A stretch of 64,000 bases of DNA from Alphaproteobacteria bacterium. Lineage in GTDB: Bacteria > Pseudomonadota > Alphaproteobacteria > Micavibrionales > Micavibrionaceae. The stretch is from the NCBI GenBank assembly GCA_002401695.1, contig NVTV01000002.1, positions 496,001-560,000 of the forward strand. Reading direction: 5' to 3'. A program made the translations under genes and the position numbers. Positions 17,996 to 27,667 of the stretch are shown piece after piece; position 1 is the stretch's first letter, and the number at the start of each line of letters is the position of its first letter. The notes under the pieces were generated by a model. It made no database searches. It had not been told where the DNA came from and saw nothing but the letters and a program-made list of their open reading frames with translations.

Positions 17996-19017
17996 CAGGC
18001 GGTGGCTCCATGCTCTTGTGTGAAGGCTTTGTATTGATTGAGTAATTCTAACGCGCGGCCAGTGTCGATGGCTTGTTTTGCAGTTTCGGCGGCGTGCTCT
18101 AAATCACTTTCCTTATCGGCAATAATCAGAACGGCTGCTGTATTGGCAACGACAATGTCTCTATATGCATTTTTTGCGCCGTCCATAATGTTGAGCAAGG
18201 CTTGTGCGTTCATTTCAGGCATTCCACCAATAAGATCATCGGGATTGCTTTGTGGAAGGCCGAAATCACTTGGTGTTAGCGTTGCTTCGGTGATTTTACC
18301 ATTCTTCAGCTTGGTGATATATGTTTCGCCTGTTGTTGTAATTTCATCCAGCCCGTCAGAGCCATGCACCACCCATGCGCTTGTCGTGCCGAGATTCTGC
18401 AAAACCTGCGCAATGGGTAAAACCAAGGCGCGATCAAAAACGCCGAGTAATTGATGTTTCGTTTTGGCAGGATTGGCAAGCGGCCCCAAAATATTGAAAA
18501 TCGTCCGTGTGCCGAGGGCTTTACGCGCAGGGGCAACATATTTCATGGCTCCATGATGGCGCGGTGCCATAAGAAAAGCGAAGTTGTAGAGCTTTAAGGC
18601 CTCTTCCAGCTTACCTTGCGGCACATCCAGATTAATGCCCAGAGCTTCCAGTACGTCCGCGGCGCCAGACTTTGAACTAGCACTGCGGTTTCCATGTTTT
18701 GCAACTGGCACGCCGCACGCGGCCGCAACAATCGCCACTGCCGTTGAAATATTATAAGTGCCTGACTTATCACCACCCGTGCCGCAGCAATCAACCGCGC
18801 CTTCGGGGGCATTGATGGGCAAGGCTTTCTCGCGCATGACATTTGCGGCGCCTGTAATTTCTGCAACGCTTTCTCCGCGTTTGGATAGGCCAACAAGGAA
18901 TTCTGTGATTTGCGCATCGCTCCATTGGCCTTCCATGATGCCGGACATGGCGGCGCGCATCTCATCCTCGCTCAGCGTATTGCCGTTTTTAATTGTCTCT
19001 AAAACCTCATCAATCAT
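17995..19017 (-). CDS. trpD: Anthranilate phosphoribosyltransferase
   Basis: Transfers phosphoribose from PRPP to anthranilate, the second committed step of tryptophan synthesis. The 340-residue protein has the family signatures VDCCGTGGDKSGTYNIST (PRPP-binding, about 79-96) and VAKHGNRSASSKSGAADVLEALG (the KHGNR block is near 108-112). It also has FLMAPRHHGAMKYV and RTIFNILGPLANP. It overlaps trpG by 4 bp and abuts trpC, so it is translationally coupled on both sides. Length is normal, with no fusion to the glutamine amidotransferase. Confidence 0.97.
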   Translation of the reverse strand: MIDEVLETIKNGNTLSEDEMRAAMSGIMEGQWSDAQITEFLVGLSKRGESVAEITGAANVMREKALPINAPEGAVDCCGTGGDKSGTYNISTAVAIVAAACGVPVAKHGNRSASSKSGAADVLEALGINLDVPQGKLEEALKLYNFAFLMAPRHHGAMKYVAPARKALGTRTIFNILGPLANPAKTKHQLLGVFDRALVLPIAQVLQNLGTTSAWVVHGSDGLDEITTTGETYITKLKNGKITEATLTPSDFGLPQSNPDDLIGGMPEMNAQALLNIMDGAKNAYRDIVVANTAAVLIIADKESDLEHAAETAKQAIDTGRALELLNQYKAFTQEHGATA

Positions 19018-19586
19018 TGTGTTAGCCTGACAAAATTCTCCAATAAAGCGTGACCATGTTCGGTTGCAATGCTTTCAGGGTGGAATTGTACGCCGTGGAT
19101 TGGCTTTTCCTTGTGGGATAGTGCCATAATAACGCCGTCATCTGTTTCTGCCGTAATCTCCAGACAATCAGGAAAGCTTTCTCTCTCTGCGGTCAAGGAA
19201 TGATAACGCGTCACGGTATAGGGCGAGGGGATCTCTTTAAACATCTTTTTCCCGTTATGGGTAATGACGGATGTTTTTCCATGAAACGGTTCAGGCGCGC
19301 GGATAATCTTGCCCCCAAAGGCTTGCGCAATGGACTGATGTCCTAAACATACGCCGAACAGAGGCACATTATTCTCCGCCGCAAGTACTATTGTATCCAG
19401 ACAAATACCCGCATGATCAGGGTCGCTTGGCCCCGGAGAGATAAGGATACCCGATGGCTTCTCGTCTATAATATGCTGCGCCGTAACCTCGTCATTGCGG
19501 TATATTTTGACCTCTGATTTCAAATCTCCGAGATATTGAACCAGATTATATGTGAAGCTGTCATAGTTATCTATTAATGTAATCAT
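19014..19586 (-). CDS. trpG: Anthranilate synthase glutamine amidotransferase subunit
   Basis: Supplies ammonia from glutamine to TrpE for anthranilate synthesis; in some bacteria the same subunit also serves p-aminobenzoate synthase. The 190-residue class I amidotransferase begins with IDNYDSFTYNLVQYL. Its nucleophile Cys79 lies in FGVCLGHQSIAQAFGG, and the His-Glu pair is in HGVQFHPESI near 168-177. It is the first gene of a trpG-D-C unit on the minus strand. TrpE lies 1.4 kb upstream on the same strand but is separated by an oppositely oriented deacetylase gene, so trpG needs its own promoter. Confidence 0.96.
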   Translation of the reverse strand: MITLIDNYDSFTYNLVQYLGDLKSEVKIYRNDEVTAQHIIDEKPSGILISPGPSDPDHAGICLDTIVLAAENNVPLFGVCLGHQSIAQAFGGKIIRAPEPFHGKTSVITHNGKKMFKEIPSPYTVTRYHSLTAERESFPDCLEITAETDDGVIMALSHKEKPIHGVQFHPESIATEHGHALLENFVRLTQ

Positions 19587-19675
19587 GGATTTGTTATGCC
19601 GTTCTGTGTTAGAAAAAGCAAGCGCGCAGGTAAACCTTATTTCAATGATCTGCGTTTAATGAGTAGTGTAGCACC

Positions 19676-20965
19676 ATGGAACATCAAGAACGCAACAGCA
19701 ACCCATTCAAAATCATAGTCTTCCTCTTAATCGGTGGAGCCTTGGTTATTTTGACGGACTTGTTTATTCTTGATAAAAATCACACCGTGTTCAACAGCTT
19801 TATTTCAAGTGATATGGGCGAGTCTTTAGTTATCTCGAACCTCAAAATACATCATAAATCCTATATGGAGGAGGGGATAGAGATAGAACCTGAGATGTTG
19901 TCCCTTGTGCATGCAATGCCGCCACCTATGACCGATGATAAGGTCGAAGTCGTGAATATTGATGTACTGGCAATGGGAGGTGCACCGAGGGAAGAAAAAG
20001 AAGCAACGCTTTTGTCCGCGATAGAACCTGCGGTCGGTGTTGATAGAACTACACAAGATATAGAACGCTACTTTAAGCAAAAGCCTTTGGTCGAAACCGC
20101 GCTTTATAAAGAAGAAAAAAGTATGTCAGATATAATATCTGATCTTCATGCTCCTGAAAAGCCAGAGATGGGGACACCTTCCACGATCGAAACGTCTTCT
20201 ATGCTGGATGACGTTATATCGGGCGTAGAGGAAAACCTTGTGAAACACCACTACAGCGAGCCAAAAGGGGCGGGCATGGTGGTTATTATTATCGATGATA
20301 TGGGAATCACCCTGCGCAGCAAGCAAGTGGAGGTTTTGCCGGGGCCGTTGACCTTGGCTTATCTTCCATATGCAAAGAATTTGAGTGAGCGCACAAAGCG
20401 TGCCTTTGCAAATGGGCATGAGCTTATGCTTCATATGCCGATGGAACCGATGAATGGCAGCCTTGATGGTGGTCCTCATGTCTTGACGACAGATCAGGGC
20501 GAGGCAGCCTTTATAGAGACTCTGCAATGGGGGCTGGATAGTTTTGATGGCTTTGTCGGTGTGAATAACCATATGGGTAGCCGTTTGACCAAGGATGCGC
20601 TTTCCATGCATCGCTTGATGGATCACCTTAAGAATAAAAATTTGTATTTTATCGATTCAAAAACTATAGGCTCTTCCGTGGCCGCGCGCATTGCCCGTGA
20701 GACGGGCATCCCTTATGCGGTGCGTGATGTTTTTCTGGATCATGAAATTGATGCAGAATTCATAAAGGATGCTTTGAAACAATTAGAGCGCACCGCACGC
20801 ACGCAAGGCTATGCCATTGCGATTGGGCATCCACATAAGGAAACAATCGCTGCGTTAAAAGAATGGTTGCCGACATTAGAGGGAAAAGGGTTAACTCTTG
20901 TGCCTGCCAGTAAGGTCATAAAATACCCCGTTCAGATGGATGGTGATATCGCATCTGTCGAATAA
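19676..20965 (+). CDS. Divergent polysaccharide deacetylase family protein (YibQ/DUF610)
   Basis: Probable envelope-acting enzyme of the divergent polysaccharide deacetylase family; the substrate is unknown. The 429-residue protein has one N-terminal membrane helix (about 13-31). A long low-conservation linker runs to about 195, followed by the family domain. Visible blocks are VVIIIDDMGI (about 202-211), HELMLHMPMEP (about 250-260), GVNNHMGSRLT (about 295-305) and the YFIDSKT block, consistent with metal-binding NodB-like geometry. In many proteobacteria the relative follows a murein peptidase gene (envC); here it lies alone and inverted between trpE and trpG. It is convergent with trpE (58-bp gap) and divergent from trpG. 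Confidence 0.85.
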   Translation: MEHQERNSNPFKIIVFLLIGGALVILTDLFILDKNHTVFNSFISSDMGESLVISNLKIHHKSYMEEGIEIEPEMLSLVHAMPPPMTDDKVEVVNIDVLAMGGAPREEKEATLLSAIEPAVGVDRTTQDIERYFKQKPLVETALYKEEKSMSDIISDLHAPEKPEMGTPSTIETSSMLDDVISGVEENLVKHHYSEPKGAGMVVIIIDDMGITLRSKQVEVLPGPLTLAYLPYAKNLSERTKRAFANGHELMLHMPMEPMNGSLDGGPHVLTTDQGEAAFIETLQWGLDSFDGFVGVNNHMGSRLTKDALSMHRLMDHLKNKNLYFIDSKTIGSSVAARIARETGIPYAVRDVFLDHEIDAEFIKDALKQLERTARTQGYAIAIGHPHKETIAALKEWLPTLEGKGLTLVPASKVIKYPVQMDGDIASVE

Positions 20966-21023
20966 TTAAATTCAAAAATGCTAATATACAATACGTATCG
21001 GATTTTATAATTTATTCAATATT

Positions 21024-22556
21024 TTAATGTGTGCGGAACTTTTGAATAACCAATTCCGCGGCATGAAATACGGCCTTGGCCTTGTTACAGCATTCCTGAT
21101 ATTCTAACTCTGGGTCACTATCGGCAACAACGCCGCCGCCAGCCTGCACATAGATTTTACTATCCTTTACCAGAGCCGTACGGAGCGCAATACAGCTATC
21201 CATAGAATTTTCGGAGAAGTATCCAACGCCGCCCGCATATGTTCCGCGGCGACTAACTTCCAGTTCATCAATGATCTCCATAGCGCGGATTTTTGGCGCG
21301 CCGCTGACTGTTCCTGCGGGAAATCCTGCGAACAAAGCATCAACAATATCAAGGCCTTTGCGCAACTTCCCCTCCACATTAGAGACAATATGCATAACGT
21401 GAGAGTATAGCTCTATCTGAAACTGATCAGTGACATTGACGCTACCGATTTCTGCCACGCGCCCAACATCATTACGCCCAAGATCGAGCAGCATCAAATG
21501 CTCGGAACATTCCTTCGCATCACTCAACAAATCATCTGCCAGTGCTTTGTCTTCTATCGCGTTCTTGCCACGCTTTCGTGTGCCAGCGATGGGGCGAATG
21601 GTCACCATATCATCGCGCACGCGCACTAATATTTCAGGACTGGAGCCAACAAGGGCAAATCCTTCGAAGGACAGGTGAAACAAGAAGGGTGAGGGATTTA
21701 CGCTACGCAGAGACCTATATAGCTCAAATGAAGGCAAATCAAAATCAATCGAAAATCTTTGCGAAGGGACAACTTGAAAAATCTCGCCCGCATGAATGTA
21801 TTCTACAGCCTTTTTGACGGCGGCTTTGTAATCTTCTTTTGGTGTATTGGATGTGATTTCCTGCCCATTTTGTAAAAGCGTTTTGTGATCCAATAATGTT
21901 CGATCAAGTGGTGCATTAATTGACTTCAAAGCATTTTCAATGCGCGTGCGTGCATCACTGTAAATCATATCAACTGGAAACTCTGAATTACCTGCATGGG
22001 CATAGACGGGCGTTGCAACGCAAATCATGTTTTTGACATTATCAAAAATCGCCAAAATGGAGGGACGACTAAGGATGCTGTCGGGTACTTGTAGGTCATC
22101 GGGGTTTGTATCAGGGATGTTTTCTACCAAACGGATCATGTCATACCCAATATAGCCAAACAGGCCAAGTCCGCACATTGGCGGCAAGCCTTCGGGCACG
22201 ATATCAATGGAGCTGGTCGCTATATTCTCTTTCAGGGAGGCTTTCGCGCAAACGTTTTGTGGTGTCCATGCACTGTTTGGGTCGGATTTTATTTCGACCT
22301 TACCGCCTTGGGTGCATTTCCATAGGAAATCGGGATTTGTGCCAATAACCGAATAACGCCCCAATGTTGCGCCGCCCTCAACGGATTCCAGCAGAAAGGA
22401 GTAGGCGGTATAACCACATAGTTTCAAATAAGCAGAAACCGGCGTCTCAAGATCGGCTGAAACCCATTCCCAGATAAGCTGCGTTTTATGATCTGCAAAA
22501 TTTTGCCTGAAGACATCAGGATGCGGATTAAAACTATGCTCTTTTTGTAGGGGCAT
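21024..22556 (-). CDS. trpE: Anthranilate synthase component I
   Basis: Makes anthranilate from chorismate using ammonia delivered by TrpG. The 510-residue protein shows the N-terminal feedback-binding block with FLLESVEGG (about 54-62). The chorismate-binding domain has EIFQVVPSQRFS, RSVNPSPFLFHL, PIAGTRKRGKN, DLGRNDVGRVAEIGSV, and the block FPAGTVSGAPKIRAMEIID near 420-438. It follows ppiD by 12 bp on the minus strand and probably shares its promoter. No leader peptide or attenuator is evident between ppiD and trpE. Fusion to trpG, seen in some alphaproteobacteria (trpEG), is not present. Confidence 0.96.
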   Translation of the reverse strand: MPLQKEHSFNPHPDVFRQNFADHKTQLIWEWVSADLETPVSAYLKLCGYTAYSFLLESVEGGATLGRYSVIGTNPDFLWKCTQGGKVEIKSDPNSAWTPQNVCAKASLKENIATSSIDIVPEGLPPMCGLGLFGYIGYDMIRLVENIPDTNPDDLQVPDSILSRPSILAIFDNVKNMICVATPVYAHAGNSEFPVDMIYSDARTRIENALKSINAPLDRTLLDHKTLLQNGQEITSNTPKEDYKAAVKKAVEYIHAGEIFQVVPSQRFSIDFDLPSFELYRSLRSVNPSPFLFHLSFEGFALVGSSPEILVRVRDDMVTIRPIAGTRKRGKNAIEDKALADDLLSDAKECSEHLMLLDLGRNDVGRVAEIGSVNVTDQFQIELYSHVMHIVSNVEGKLRKGLDIVDALFAGFPAGTVSGAPKIRAMEIIDELEVSRRGTYAGGVGYFSENSMDSCIALRTALVKDSKIYVQAGGGVVADSDPELEYQECCNKAKAVFHAAELVIQKFRTH

Positions 22557-22568
22557 GGGTGGCTATTC

Positions 22569-24488
22569 CTAATTTTCATCATTTTGCTGGCCATAGACAC
22601 GCGCTAACAATTGGCCGTTAATTGTCGCTTTATATTTCTTGCTTAGCATATGCAGATAAGAAAGAAGAGCCTCTTCTTTGGCTTCTGAAGCAAGCCTTTC
22701 TTTAATGACGGCGAATGCTTTTTCACCACTTACATCCATTTTGGGGATGTCATAGCCGGCAACTTTCATCAACGCATATTGCCCGTCAAGTAGAAGGGCT
22801 TGGTAATCGCCAAGTGCTGTCTTGAATATCATAGGACGATTACTTGCCACGAGAGGGGCTGGAATATCACCTTCTATTTTTATGGCCCTTACCGTTTTAA
22901 TTTTCTTGTTGTTATCTTTGGCTATGCTTTCAAAGGTAGACCCTTTTACATCAAGTTCAGCAAGGTATTTATCCATGCGTTTCTTGTTTTCAATGCGTTT
23001 TTGATCCGCCATGAATTTATCGGAAATCTCTGCGCGAACGCTTTCGAAGGGTTTGTATGTTTTATCCTCTTTGAATAGAAGGCTGAGGCTCGCAAATTTA
23101 CCGCTTGGCAATTCTTCAAGAAGAGGCGGTGTATCTTCTTCTAAGGCGAAGGCCATTTCAACCAATGCGGCTTTGTCTGTTTTATCGAATGTTTCAAGTC
23201 CTGACTTATCTGACTTATCTACGCCTGTCGCATCAATCAAGCCAATTGAAGATATAGAGATATCAATTTCTTTCGCGATATTTTCAAAGCTGACCTCATC
23301 ATTAAGCAGCTCTTCAAATGTTGTTGAAATGCCATAGAGGTGATCGGATTCTTTAGTCTCCAGCAGCTCTTTCTTGATTTGCGTCGCTACACTTGCCAGA
23401 GGCTGCGTTGAGGGGGGTAAGACTTTCATTAGCTTTATGATATGATAGCCGAGCGTTGTCTTGGTCGGACGCATGACCTTGCCAATTTCCCTGTCTTTTA
23501 CAGACTCAGCCAAGGCAGGCAACATCATCGCGGTTTCGAAAGGGATATTTTCTATATATCGGGCATTGTCCTTCATGATTTGCGTCGTAGCATCTTTTAG
23601 GCTTGTGCCTTTTTCAACAAGAGCATAGATGTCGTTTGCTTTTTGTTCATCATCCAAAATAGCTTGCGTGAGCACAAATTGCTCTCCCACGGCGAAGCTC
23701 TGTTTATTCTCATCATAGAATATTTCTATTTCTTCCTCGGAAACAGAAAAGTCAATTTCGATACTTTCAGGGTCGAAAATAGCAATATTAACGCTGCGAT
23801 ATTCGGGGATTTCGTATTGCGCGAACTTTGTAGATTCGTACAGACGCTCTAACGCTTCGGTTTGTGCTTCGGGAATACCTGTTATCTCGCTGTCCTTAAA
23901 CAGGATCAAATCAATATCGCGTGTTTGTTTTTGAAACGCATACAGATCCTTTGCAAGTAAATTTGTGGCGGGGGTGAAGCCCGTTTGGATCGCTGTACTT
24001 ATGATGTCACCAGAGACTTCACGTTTAATGCCGTTGATAAAGTCTCTTTCGTTCATGCCTTGGCGACGCAGAATGTTTTCCAGAGCATCTTGCAGAGTTT
24101 CTCCTTCTTGCTTATGTGGGGCAATTACCTGTCCAATGCGTTTTGCAAGTTGAGCCTGATCTATTTCTATCCCTAGACTTCCTGCTTCTTCTTGCATGAA
24201 ATATGCACGAATTTCACCCGCGAGAATATCTTCTGCCATGCCGATTTTATAGGCTTGCTGCGTAGACATGTTATAGCGCGCCAAAGCCCGCCGTAATGTA
24301 AGGTCGAATTGTCTGACTGTGATGGTTTTCTCTTCTATTCTTGCAACATCGTTGCCCCCGACGCTGCCGCCGCTAAATGATCCACTTAAAACCAATCCAC
24401 CGACAGCCATCCCGAGAAGGCCGAAAATAACATATTTTAAAAAGCCGCCGATTTTTCCGCCACGCATAGATCTCATAACCATACTCAC
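22569..24488 (-). CDS. ppiD: PpiD/SurA-like membrane-anchored peptidyl-prolyl isomerase
   Basis: Periplasmic folding factor anchored in the inner membrane at the Sec exit. The protein has up to 639 residues, with a membrane helix at about 15-36. A SurA_N-like chaperone region (about 40-230) is followed by a parvulin PPIase domain (about 255-365; YHIIKLMKV near 350), then a SurA-like second helical region. Several starts are possible (GTG 24488, ATG 24482, ATG 24476); the AAGTGAG before 24476 fits that one best. In alphaproteobacteria ppiD commonly precedes trpE and tpiA is its divergent neighbour, exactly as here. Its promoter is predicted at 24526-24554. Confidence 0.88.
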   Translation of the reverse strand: MSMVMRSMRGGKIGGFLKYVIFGLLGMAVGGLVLSGSFSGGSVGGNDVARIEEKTITVRQFDLTLRRALARYNMSTQQAYKIGMAEDILAGEIRAYFMQEEAGSLGIEIDQAQLAKRIGQVIAPHKQEGETLQDALENILRRQGMNERDFINGIKREVSGDIISTAIQTGFTPATNLLAKDLYAFQKQTRDIDLILFKDSEITGIPEAQTEALERLYESTKFAQYEIPEYRSVNIAIFDPESIEIDFSVSEEEIEIFYDENKQSFAVGEQFVLTQAILDDEQKANDIYALVEKGTSLKDATTQIMKDNARYIENIPFETAMMLPALAESVKDREIGKVMRPTKTTLGYHIIKLMKVLPPSTQPLASVATQIKKELLETKESDHLYGISTTFEELLNDEVSFENIAKEIDISISSIGLIDATGVDKSDKSGLETFDKTDKAALVEMAFALEEDTPPLLEELPSGKFASLSLLFKEDKTYKPFESVRAEISDKFMADQKRIENKKRMDKYLAELDVKGSTFESIAKDNNKKIKTVRAIKIEGDIPAPLVASNRPMIFKTALGDYQALLLDGQYALMKVAGYDIPKMDVSGEKAFAVIKERLASEAKEEALLSYLHMLSKKYKATINGQLLARVYGQQNDEN

Positions 24489-24525
24489 TTAAATTTAATA
24501 TCTAACAATTTCACTTTGATCCAGC

Positions 24526-24554
24526 ACTATAAGCAGCTCGTACCAAGGGGGCAA
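24526..24554 (-). promoter_or_regulatory. Predicted sigma-70 promoter of ppiD-trpE
   Basis: On the minus strand: -35 TTGCCC (24549-24554), 17-bp spacer, -10 TATAGT (24526-24531). It would start transcription about 30 bp upstream of the ppiD start codon. Confidence 0.5.
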
Positions 24555-24594
24555 GCCTTCAAATAGGCTGCGTTATAAAAACAAGTGTTAAAAA

Positions 24595-24623
24595 TTGCTT
24601 TCCACGGTAAAGCGATATAGATA
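24595..24623 (+). promoter_or_regulatory. Predicted sigma-70 promoter of tpiA
   Basis: TTGCTT (24595-24600), 17-bp spacer, TAGATA (24618-24623) extended as TATAGATAAT. It points toward tpiA about 50 bp downstream and is back to back with the ppiD promoter. Confidence 0.5.
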
Positions 24624-24672
24624 ATGTCACTACGTTGATGTATTAACTGCATTAAAATACAAGGATATAGAT

Positions 24673-25431
24673 ATGAAAAAGTTGATTGCCGGAAACTGGA
24701 AAATGAATGGAAACTTGGGGCAGGCCGAAGAACTTGTATCTTCTATTGCTGCAAAAATTCAAGAGCAACCGAGTATAATAGATTCGTATGAGTTTTTGAT
24801 TTGTCCGCCATTCCTTTATATGCCAGCGATAAAAGATATCTGTGCAAAACATGGAATCGTGTTTGGCGCGCAGGATTGTTCTGTGCATGAGGCTGGTGCT
24901 TATACGGGGGAAATATCGGCGCAAATGATTGCTGATTGTGGCGGCACTTATGTTATTCTCGGCCATTCAGAGCGCAGACAATATCATGGGGAAACCAGCC
25001 AGCTTGTCGCGCAAAAAGCAACAGCCGCCCATGGTGCAGGCTTGGTCGCTGTTATTTGCGTTGGAGAAACAGAGAGCGACCGCGATGCAGGTAAGGAAAA
25101 TGAAATTGTTGGGGCGCAGCTACAGGCTTCGCTGCCCGAAGGTGCAAACGCCGAAAACACCGTTATTGCGTACGAGCCTGTTTGGGCCATCGGCACAGGA
25201 AAAACCGCAAGCAGCGACGATGTTGCAAACATGCACAGTTTTATATGCGCTCAATTGAAAGAACAGCTTGCAGATTCTAAAAATTTGCGTATTTTGTACG
25301 GCGGTTCGATGAAGCCTGAAAACGCGCATGCTCTTTTGTCTACGCCTCATGTTGATGGTGGTTTAATTGGCGGTGCCAGTTTGAAGGCCGAACAATTTAT
25401 TGGCATTGCTGTTGCTGCCGAAGAAGGTTAA
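24673..25431 (+). CDS. tpiA: Triosephosphate isomerase
   Basis: Interconverts dihydroxyacetone phosphate and glyceraldehyde 3-phosphate. The 252-residue TIM barrel starts with IAGNWKMNGN. The catalytic His is in ILGHSERRQYHGE (about 94-106), the catalytic Glu in AYEPVWAIGTGKTAS (about 168-182), and the phosphate-gripping ILYGGSMKPENA block near 210-221. The start ATG follows AAGGATATAG. It is followed by secG, a pairing that is conserved across many bacteria. Length and motifs are all normal. Confidence 0.97.
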   Translation: MKKLIAGNWKMNGNLGQAEELVSSIAAKIQEQPSIIDSYEFLICPPFLYMPAIKDICAKHGIVFGAQDCSVHEAGAYTGEISAQMIADCGGTYVILGHSERRQYHGETSQLVAQKATAAHGAGLVAVICVGETESDRDAGKENEIVGAQLQASLPEGANAENTVIAYEPVWAIGTGKTASSDDVANMHSFICAQLKEQLADSKNLRILYGGSMKPENAHALLSTPHVDGGLIGGASLKAEQFIGIAVAAEEG

Positions 25432-25527
25432 GTCAAAAAGTGATGTTAAGTTAATTTTATCGCTGGTCTTTGAAGGCAATAAACCGTATAAACTGTGTTA
25501 AACACACAAAGAAAAAGTATTTAAACT

Positions 25528-25983
25528 ATGGAATCCGTTATTCTGGTAATACATCTTATTTTGGCGTTGCTTATTATTGCGCTCGTCCTTCTTCAACGTT
25601 CCGAAGGTGGTGGCCTTGGTATCGGTGGCGGTAGCGGCGGTCTTGGCGGTCTTGCTTCTGCGAAGGGTACGGCGAATGCCCTGACCAAAATGACGGGCTT
25701 ATGTGCGGCTGGGTTTTTTATTACCTCACTGACACTGGGGGTTCTGGCCAGCCAGCAAAGCCGCATTAATCAAGGTATCCTTGAAAATGTCAGTGCTGCC
25801 GAGATACAGGCGCTGGATGTAACTGCGCCAACGGGCATCACCTATACACCGCCGATGGATATCCCGTCTTTGGATGTAGAGACAAAGAATATCGAAATCC
25901 AAGACGTTACAGAAACAAAAGATGTTAATGTAATGCCCCCGAAAACCGCTAACACGCCGGAGCCTTCAGCACCGGTAGAGTAA
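25528..25983 (+). CDS. secG: Preprotein translocase subunit SecG
   Basis: Small auxiliary subunit of the SecYEG channel. The 151-residue protein has two membrane helices (about 3-22 and 55-76). They are linked by the glycine-rich cytoplasmic loop [18 protein letters not shown], with [11 protein letters not shown] typical of the family. A long acidic/proline-rich C-terminal tail (about 90-151) extends beyond the E. coli length, as is usual in alphaproteobacteria. It lies 96 bp after tpiA and 4 bp before pyrG. Confidence 0.92.
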   Translation: MESVILVIHLILALLIIALVLLQRSEGGGLGIGGGSGGLGGLASAKGTANALTKMTGLCAAGFFITSLTLGVLASQQSRINQGILENVSAAEIQALDVTAPTGITYTPPMDIPSLDVETKNIEIQDVTETKDVNVMPPKTANTPEPSAPVE

Positions 25984-25987
25984 AGTT

Positions 25988-27616
25988 ATGACACGATTTA
26001 TTTTTATTACAGGCGGCGTTGTTTCCTCATTGGGAAAGGGTCTTGCCTCCGCTTCGCTTGCCTCGTTATTGCAGGCCAGAGGTTATACTGTTCGCCTTTG
26101 TAAACTCGACCCATACCTGAATGTTGATCCCGGCACGATGAGCCCATTCCAGCATGGTGAAGTTTTTGTCACTGATGATGGCGCGGAAACTGACCTTGAT
26201 TTTGGACATTATGAACGCTTTACGGGTGTTCCGGCCAAAGCCACAGATAACACAACAACAGGGCGCATCTATACCAGTGTTCTACAAAGAGAGCGTCGCG
26301 GCGAATATCTAGGCGCGACGATCCAAGTTATTCCGCACATAACCAATGAAATTCAAGATTTTATTCGTGAAAAAGAGGGCTCTGCAGATTTTGTTTTATG
26401 CGAGATCGGCGGGACTGTCGGCGATATCGAGAGCCTTCCTTTCCTGGAGGCGATTCGCCAATTCGGGAATGATGTCGGGCGCGATCGTGCGATTTTCATT
26501 CATGTGACTTTGTTGCCCTACATTCCTGCGGCGGGTGAATTGAAAACCAAGCCAACCCAGCATTCGGTTAAAGAATTGATGAGCTATGGTATTCGTCCGC
26601 AAATCCTTCTATGCCGTGCGGATCGCGAGATTACAGATGCTGAACGTTGTAAAATTGCACTATTTTGTAATCTGGATGAAAAAAAGGTTATTCCTGCGCT
26701 GGACGTGTCATCGATTTATGAAGTGCCGCTGACGTATCATGCGGAAGGCCTTGATGTACAAGTGATGGAGAGTTTCGGTCTTGAGGATAACATCGATCTT
26801 GATTTATCAAAATGGGAAAAGATCGCAGAAACGATCAAAGCTCCTGAAGGTGATGTCACAATTGCAATTGTTGGTAAATACACGAATTTGGCGGATAGCT
26901 ATAAATCTTTGAACGAAGCCCTGATCCATGGCGGAATTGCCAATAAGGTCAAAGTGAATTTGAAGTTTATTGAGGCTGAAATCTTCGAATCAGAAGATCC
27001 CGAGGTCTATTTGTCAGGCGTAAACGGCATTATTGTACCCGGCGGTTTTGGTGATCGTGGTGTTGAGGGTAAAATTCTTGCCGCGCAATATGCCCGGGAA
27101 AAGAAAATCCCGTATTTTGGCATTTGTTACGGTATGCAAATGGCGGTTATTGAGGCCGCGCGTAATCTCTGCGCTATTAAGGGCGCGGCGTCCAGTGAAT
27201 TTAAAGTCTGTGATGTACCTGTTATCGGTTTGATGACCGAATGGGTGCAAGGTGATGAAAAGCAAGAGCGCGGCAAAGATGGTGATCTGGGCGGAACAAT
27301 GCGCCTTGGTGCATATCCTGCGGTTTTGGCAAAAGGCTCTAAGGTTGCTGAAATCTATGGAACGAAAAACATTAGTGAGCGTCACAGACATCGTTATGAG
27401 GTCAACACAAATTATATTGAGCAACTGGAAAAGGGCGGCTTGAAATTCTCGGGTATGTCACCTGATGGGATGTTGCCTGAAATTGTGGAATATGAAGATC
27501 ATCCTTGGTTTATCGGTGTGCAATTCCATCCAGAGCTAAAGTCAAAACCTTTTGATCCACATCCGTTATTCATCTCCTTCATTGCAGCAGCAGTTGAAAA
27601 TGGAAGATTAGTGTAA
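25988..27616 (+). CDS. pyrG: CTP synthase
   Basis: Amidates UTP to CTP with glutamine and ATP. The 542-residue protein has the N-terminal synthase domain, starting [20 protein letters not shown] (ATP loop) and with [21 protein letters not shown] near 140. The C-terminal class I glutamine amidotransferase domain has nucleophile Cys in [11 protein letters not shown] near 380 and the His-Glu pair in [12 protein letters not shown] near 516. It starts 4 bp after secG and is followed by kdsA 51 bp later; the pyrG-kdsA-eno order is widely conserved in proteobacteria. Confidence 0.98.
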   Translation: MTRFIFITGGVVSSLGKGLASASLASLLQARGYTVRLCKLDPYLNVDPGTMSPFQHGEVFVTDDGAETDLDFGHYERFTGVPAKATDNTTTGRIYTSVLQRERRGEYLGATIQVIPHITNEIQDFIREKEGSADFVLCEIGGTVGDIESLPFLEAIRQFGNDVGRDRAIFIHVTLLPYIPAAGELKTKPTQHSVKELMSYGIRPQILLCRADREITDAERCKIALFCNLDEKKVIPALDVSSIYEVPLTYHAEGLDVQVMESFGLEDNIDLDLSKWEKIAETIKAPEGDVTIAIVGKYTNLADSYKSLNEALIHGGIANKVKVNLKFIEAEIFESEDPEVYLSGVNGIIVPGGFGDRGVEGKILAAQYAREKKIPYFGICYGMQMAVIEAARNLCAIKGAASSEFKVCDVPVIGLMTEWVQGDEKQERGKDGDLGGTMRLGAYPAVLAKGSKVAEIYGTKNISERHRHRYEVNTNYIEQLEKGGLKFSGMSPDGMLPEIVEYEDHPWFIGVQFHPELKSKPFDPHPLFISFIAAAVENGRLV

Positions 27617-27667
27617 AAGGTCTCTTTTCCGCTTGCATCATCCCGCATATAAAAATATCTTGGGCGC

